The notes under the pieces are model-generated. The model saw nothing but the letters and a program-made list of their open reading frames with translations. It did not search any database and was not told the origin of the DNA. Shown in pieces: positions 32,510 to 35,860 of a stretch of 35,860 bases of DNA. This DNA comes from an uncultured Sterolibacterium sp. (GTDB lineage Bacteria > Pseudomonadota > Gammaproteobacteria > Burkholderiales > Rhodocyclaceae). The stretch lies in assembly GCA_903904605.1 (NCBI GenBank), contig CAIVDC010000138.1:1-35860 (forward strand), given 5' to 3'. Position numbers and translations under genes: made by a program. Numbering within the stretch: the stretch's first letter is position 1; each line of letters starts with the position of its first letter.

Positions 32510-33985
32510 GGATATTTCATGAGAGGAGGTCGGCGGAACAGCCGTGAGGCGCGTTAATACTGGTGTCGAAGCCGATATTAACGGAGGTCCGCCGATGCCG
32601 AAGTGTACCGCTGATTCGATGGAATTTGGGCGTCTTGGGCGCCGGGTGATCGAGGCAAATTTTAAGGGTGGCGCAATCAGTTCTGACGGTGGCGTCCTGC
32701 TGCTGCGGCAGATGGATCGGCGCATGGGCTTGTCGGCCGCGGTGGCCGCAGCGCTGAACGACCCACGTGCGCCGGAGCGTGTTCGGCACGAGCTGCGCGA
32801 CTTGGTAGCGCAGCGCTTGTACGGGTTGTGCTGCGGCTACGAGGACCTGAACGACCACGACCGGCTGCGCCATGATCCGCTGATGCAGACGGCGGTGGGC
32901 AAGGCCGACGAACTGGCCAGTAGCCCGACACTTTCGCGCCTGGAAACGCGTGTGACGCGTGCGGAGGTGGTCGCACTCAATGGCGTGCTGGTCGAACAGT
33001 TCATCGCTAGCCAGCGGAAGGCTCCCACGGAATTGGTTCTCGATGTCGATGCCTCTGATGTGCCGTTGCACGGGGACCAGGAACTGTGACAGTTTCACGG
33101 CTATTACGACCATTACTGCTATCTGCCGCTCTATGTCTTCTGCGGGCAGGCGATGCTAGCCTGCCTGTTGCGACCCAGTCGCGTCGATGGGGCAAAGCAT
33201 GCGGCGGCGGTGATCAAGCTCTTGGTCAGCCGGCTGCGCCAAGCCTGGCCCAAGGTACGCGTCATCGTGCGCGGCGATTCGGGCTTCTGTCGGCAGCGGC
33301 TGTTGCGCTGGTGCGAACGCAACGGCGTGGGCTATGTGATCGGTGTGGCGCGCAATACGCGCCTGCATAAGCGGGTGGAATTCTGGGAACGCCGCCTTGA
33401 AGCGGCTTTCAAGCGCAGCGGCGAGAAGCAGCGTGTGATTCGCGAGTTTCGCTATGCCGCCGACTCCTGGGACATCGAGCGCCGCGTCGTCACACGCCTG
33501 GAGTTCGGCGATCAGGGTACCAACCCGCGCTTCGTGGTCACCAACCTCGACCTGTCGGCTGAGCTTCTCTATGATGAGCTTTACTGCCAGCGTGGCGAGG
33601 CCGAGAGCCGCATCAAGGAAACGCAGCTCGATCTCTTCGGCACCCGGGCCAGTTCTCACAAGTTCCACGCCAACTGGCTGCGCCTGATGCTCGCCGCACT
33701 GGCCTATACCTTGATCCAGCGGTTCCGCGATGTGGCTCTCGCCGGCACTGAATTGGCGAGAGCCACTGCCGCTTCCATCCGAGTCAAACTGCTCAAGATC
33801 GGCGCCGCTGTCCTGCGCAATACCCGCAGAATCCGCATCATGCTCGCTTCCCACCACCCGCTACGCGACCTCTTCCTGCGCGCTGCCCAAGCGCTTGCCC
33901 CCTGAACCTCACCGAGTGCTGACCCCGGCACGATGACAAACAACGGGGGTAAGGGGGTCGTGCGCCCCCATTTCGTGAAATTGCC
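32510..33985 (+). mobile_element. IS1380-family insertion sequence (boundaries tentative)
   Basis: Encloses a transposase of the IS1380 family. Candidate terminal inverted repeats are 32510-32532 (beginning GGATATTTCATGA) and, read on the minus strand, 33985-33963 (beginning GGCAATTTCACGA); 16 of 23 positions agree by eye. I see no matching target duplication (GCCC on the left, TATT on the right), so either the true ends lie a few bases away or one flank has been rearranged. The element separates the last intact host gene from the degenerate zone to its right. Confidence 0.6.
32595..33905 (+). pseudogene. IS1380-family transposase, interrupted by an in-frame TGA
   Basis: DDE transposase of IS1380 type, 436 codons from the ATG at 32595, which follows GGAGG at 32583-32587. 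A TGA at 33087-33089 (codon 165) splits it; the frame before and after is the same and aligns continuously as one protein (HGDQEL, stop, QFHGYYDHYCYLPLYVFCG). A single base change from CGA or GGA would explain it. The residues expected for catalysis are otherwise present: Asp in LDVDASD (about 150-154), GDSGF (Asp228), and the acidic GEAESRIKE block (about 334-342). An upstream GTG at 32544 would add 17 residues without family likeness. A 250-codon ORF from 33153 is just the C-terminal part. Confidence 0.85.
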
Positions 33986-34162
33986 TATTTCTTAGGCAGC
34001 CAGGCTGCTCCCGCACGTCGCTATCGGATCCCCGCTGACTTCTATGTCTCACCGGAACGCTGGTGAAAGATCCGGGCTAACGCTGCCGAGGGTTGTAATC
34101 ATAGAGGAAGCTAATGGCGACCGCGTACTGTCGCCAATGTCGTCACCCGCTTGCCCGTCGCT
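33986..34162. other. Non-coding stretch right of the IS element
   Basis: About 180 bases of lower-GC sequence with no recognisable gene. A short palindrome GCAGCC-A-GGCTGC lies at 33996-34008. Short open frames here have no family features. It may be decayed island DNA. Confidence 0.5.
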
Positions 34163-34333
34163 TCAATGCTTTGATTTCGGTACGTTGAGTTGCGGCAGTT
34201 CCGTACCCTCTTTGTATCCCTTCAGCCAGGCCTGGCCATTTTCTGTATTCGGCTCATAGGGGTTATCCTTCGGCTGCCTAAGCTGCCCTGCTTTGTGCCC
34301 CTCTGCCCATGCTCTCTTCTCTGGTGTAAGCAT
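34163..34333 (-). CDS. Small RMF/CrpP-like protein (ribosome modulation factor family)
   Basis: A 56-residue open frame, too short for most gene callers, with ATG at 34333 and TGA at 34163-34165; GGGAG lies 11 bases upstream and an in-frame TAG just beyond fixes the start. The protein shows the RMF pattern: AWAEGHKAG (8-16), PKDNPYEP (21-28) and AWLKGYKEG (35-43). E. coli RMF has the corresponding GYQAG, SKEMCPYQ and WLGGWRE spacing. RMF dimerises and inactivates 70S ribosomes in stationary phase; the wider family includes plasmid and phage proteins of other or unknown function (for example CrpP). It sits beside integrase remnants, so it may be mobile-element cargo rather than the host rmf. 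Recognised by motif only. Confidence 0.62.
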   Translation of the reverse strand: MLTPEKRAWAEGHKAGQLRQPKDNPYEPNTENGQAWLKGYKEGTELPQLNVPKSKH

Positions 34334-34386
34334 GACTCTAGATGCTCCCTATTAGGTGTTTCGCAGCCAGGGCCGGGTCGGCGCGC

Positions 34387-34623
34387 TCATCGCCTTCCCG
34401 GACGTCTTTGCACGAGTCCGTCCGGCGGCGGATGAAACCACGCCGTCGCACCGTACAAAGGTATCACGTCCGGCACGGCCTTGAGCTTGTCCGGATAGTC
34501 GGTCCATTGCCGCGTCATCATCCGGCGTTCCTTGAAAACCTTCGTCCGGTCGTGTGCCGCGCCCAGCGTATGGGAAACAGCGTGTGCGAGCCGGCGCTCG
34601 ATCGCTTCCGGACATTCCCGGCT
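34387..34623 (-). pseudogene. C-terminal remnant of a P4-type tyrosine integrase
   Basis: On the minus strand 78 codons read CPEAIERRLAHAV, then TKVFKERRMMTRQWTDYPDKL and a short tail, ending at TGA 34387-34389. This matches the end of P4-like (DUF4102) integrases, where xxVIERQLAH...AAYNR...RRxMMQxWADYL is the block containing the region around the catalytic tyrosine; here AAYNR has become AAHDR, so the tyrosine itself is replaced by His. An in-frame TGA (34624-34626) cuts it off upstream and no further integrase sequence is seen. It is a relic, 53 bases upstream of the RMF-like gene on the same strand. Confidence 0.6.
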
Positions 34624-34635
34624 TCAGGCCCAACA

Positions 34636-34675
34636 GGCCAGGATAGTTGTCGTCGACCGGCCAAGATAGTTGACA
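34636..34675 (-). repeat. Two direct repeats between integrase remnants, possible IS21-like end
   Basis: GGCCAGGATAGTTGTC (34636-34651) and GGCCAAGATAGTTGAC (34659-34674) differ at two of sixteen bases and are spaced 23 bases start to start. On the minus strand the block begins TGTCAACTATCTTGG. Multiple short repeats next to a terminal TG are characteristic of IS21-family ends, and the readable integrase frame on the right starts only 3 bases beyond. A solo IS end is inferred; no transposase is present. Confidence 0.4.
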
Positions 34676-34677
34676 CC

Positions 34678-34863
34678 GTGCACCGCTGGCATGATCGACG
34701 CCACGGAGCCACGAGTCGCCTGTTTGAGCGCGGCGCTTTGGATATGATGGAGGCAGCATCGATCACCGGGCACCAGTCACTGGCGATGCTAAAGAACTAA
34801 ACGCATCTGCGCGCAGAGGATCTGGCCAAAAGGATGGGACAGGGAGCCAGGGTGATCGCTTGA
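34678..34863 (+). pseudogene. C-terminal remnant of a second tyrosine recombinase, stop at the catalytic Tyr codon
   Basis: The plus-strand frame reads WHDRRHGATSRLFERG, then MMEAASITGHQSLAMLKN, stop, THLRAEDLAKRM and a final TGA at 34861-34863. In phage-type integrases this region is HxLRHxxxSRL...GHxxxxMLxRYTHLRAEDLA. The TAA at 34798-34800 occupies exactly the position of the nucleophilic tyrosine, one base from TAC or TAT. HxxRH and the GH box remain. Everything upstream of the HxxRH box is missing. The apparent long ORF that contains it begins in unrelated antisense sequence. Confidence 0.68.
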
Positions 34864-35143
34864 ACCCCGCAAGGCGGTTGGTGTTCCCGGGCTCGATTTG
34901 ATTTTCTGACTGGCTCCAGTCGGGCATGACCAGTCGCTGGACCCAGTACAAACCCTTCTCAGCAAGTGTTTCGAACCAACTTACTGCCGTCATTCAACTC
35001 GCCGCAAGGTTCTAGCTTGTGGCGTTTGGGGAATTCACATGGTCTAAATGGTAATCCCTTATACTCAGAGTGGGGGCATTGCAACGCCTCGACAGGAGCC
35101 AAAGGATAAGGCTCACCGAAGAACTTACCAATGGGGGGCAAGG
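34864..35143. other. Stretch between integrase remnant and chemotaxis gene
   Basis: About 280 bases of lower-GC DNA with no gene I can recognise. It holds GACTGG/CCAGTC inverted repeats (34908-34921, with another CCAGTC at 34930-34935). Two minus-strand open frames cross it but show no family features and their ends overlap other features. It probably contains the promoter of the chemotaxis gene. Confidence 0.45.
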
Positions 35144-35731
35144 ATGTTCGGCACAACTAAGCTTAAGCAACAAGTTAGCGGACTTGGATCCAAAATCGCT
35201 CAGCTTGAGGCAGCGCACGCAGCAGAACGGCAACGATGGGAATCCGGACTTTCCAGCCTTAACGACTCATTGCAAGCCGAGCGTAAGCGCCTGAGCTATC
35301 ACTCGGGGTTATTCGCGAATGAGGTGGTCTTTAGCCAGACGATGCTTGAACTCCAGAAGTCTATGGTGCTGCTGGCAAGCTCGATGAAGCGCGAAGCCGA
35401 ATCTGCTGATTCAGCATTAGCGACAGCAAGCGAGAACTCCTTAGCGCTGAACACCGTAGTATCGAACGTGCAGGAAATGGCGGGCAAAACGAAGGCCGTC
35501 GCGGAAACGGTAGATCTACTCAACGAGCAGGCATCTCAGATAGGCGGCATCGTTAATCTCATTAAGGAAATTGCGGATCAAACGAATCTTTTGGCCCTCA
35601 ACGCTGCGATTGAGGCTGCTCGTGCCGGCGAGCAAGGGCGCGGCTTTGCTGTTGTAGCCGATGAAGTTCGCAAACTTGCCGAACGTACCGCCACCGCGAC
35701 ACGCGAAATTAGTACCCTAGTTACTCAGTAG
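35144..35731 (+). pseudogene. Cytoplasmic methyl-accepting chemotaxis protein, truncated by an insertion
   Basis: 195 residues without membrane segments: an N-terminal coiled coil (about 1-70) and the MCP signalling domain, including the almost invariant hairpin tip [20 protein letters not shown] and [17 protein letters not shown] (about 140-185). Soluble receptors of this build usually continue with the second arm of the signalling hairpin and often a zinc-binding CZB domain; here the frame ends at TLVTQ followed by TAG, and IS630-type sequence begins within about 60 bases. The gene is therefore most likely cut by that insertion. Codon use is less GC-biased than in the main chromosome. The ATG at 35144 follows GGGGGGCAAGG; it could still make a non-signalling fragment. 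Confidence 0.72.
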
Positions 35732-35860
35732 TCGGTGAATATGTCGACAAATTGTGAACTTATGAGTGCGGCGATGTTCAAAGAGAACATGAAGCGAGAC
35801 GGGCGAACAATGGATAGGCGGACACTGGAAGAAATCCGGTTGATGGCTGTCGAGCGGGTA
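35732..35860 (+). mobile_element. Left end of an IS630-family element (runs off window)
   Basis: The element should begin at or just before the TAG that ends the chemotaxis frame; IS630 elements insert at TA dinucleotides and a TA is present at 35729-35730. The exact terminal repeat cannot be confirmed because the other end lies outside the window. It contains the start of the transposase gene annotated separately. Confidence 0.5.
35789..35860 (+). CDS. IS630-family transposase, N-terminal fragment (continues past window)
   Basis: Twenty-four codons from ATG 35789 to the window end: MKRDGRTMDRRTLEEIRLMA, then VERV. This is the usual start of the winged-HTH IS630-type transposases (pattern RxLDxxTLEExRxxAVxRV), which lead into a helix-turn-helix and DDE domain. 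The family call rests on these residues alone. It is in the same reading frame as the truncated chemotaxis gene but separated from it by a stop codon. Confidence 0.6.
   Translation, partial: MKRDGRTMDRRTLEEIRLMAVERV

Noticed and set aside
33087..33089. In-frame TGA in the transposase as selenocysteine or programmed readthrough
   Set aside because: No SECIS-like hairpin was seen downstream, no Cys or Sec is expected at this family position, and one base change to CGA or GGA explains it.
34352..34759. Minus-strand 135-codon ORF across the integrase remnants
   Set aside because: It is in a different frame from the one that shows integrase similarity, and it mixes both remnants and the repeat block.
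34763..34993. Minus-strand 76-codon open frame to the right of the integrase remnant
   Set aside because: No family features, and its C-terminal half is simply the antisense of the integrase fragment.
33906..35143. tRNA gene or attachment site for the integrases
   Set aside because: I looked for a cloverleaf or a T-arm (GGTTCGAATCC-like) near the integrase remnants and found none convincing; the att site may have been lost.
34959..35156. Minus-strand 65-codon frame before the chemotaxis gene
   Set aside because: No recognisable motif, no clear ribosome-binding site, and it overlaps the start of the chemotaxis gene.

Overview
The window is high-GC bacterial chromosome, most likely from a facultatively autotrophic betaproteobacterium; gene content and order suggest Rhodocyclales or a relative (inference, not searched). 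About 32.4 kb is dense, ordinary chromosome. The last 3.4 kb is a lower-GC, decayed mobile-element scar.

Region 1 (1-5829): pyruvate dehydrogenase genes aceE (5' end outside the window), aceF and an lpdA whose product carries its own lipoyl domain, followed by rpiA. Region 2 (5830-12979): phoU, then a run on the minus strand: yggX (iron/oxidative-stress protein), a membrane GGDEF diguanylate cyclase with a possible Pho box upstream, argA, the polyphosphate:AMP phosphotransferase pap, and rsmE. Three phosphate-linked genes (phoU, pap and, further on, psiE) lie in the window.

Region 3 (12980-28401): a Calvin-Benson-Bassham cluster. The regulator cbbR diverges from cbbY-cbbM(form II RuBisCO)-cbbQ-cbbO, then cbbF-cbbP-cbbT, then gap-pgk-pyk-fba, closed by a strong terminator. 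With rpiA upstream, the window encodes carboxylation, reduction and most of the regeneration phase. Ribulose-phosphate epimerase and triose-phosphate isomerase are not here. The cbbR/cbbY, cbbM and cbbF promoter regions share a 37-bp module (TTAT-N7-ATAA-like palindrome, then TGA(AT), then TTATG, at fixed spacing). I read it as the CbbR operator. Region 4 (28493-32414): psiE, purC, prlC and an exported DUF4124/glutaredoxin-like protein.

Region 5 (about 32510-35860): an IS1380-family element whose transposase is split by one in-frame TGA; a 56-codon gene for a ribosome modulation factor (RMF/CrpP)-like protein; the C-terminal remnants of two back-to-back tyrosine integrases, one with a stop codon where the catalytic tyrosine is expected; a possible insertion-sequence end between them; and a soluble chemotaxis receptor cut short by an IS630-type element that runs off the window.

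I found no CRISPR array, tRNA or rRNA, and no convincing new multi-gene system. The most worthwhile signals are the repeated CbbR module, the RMF-like microgene and the layered mobile-element scar.
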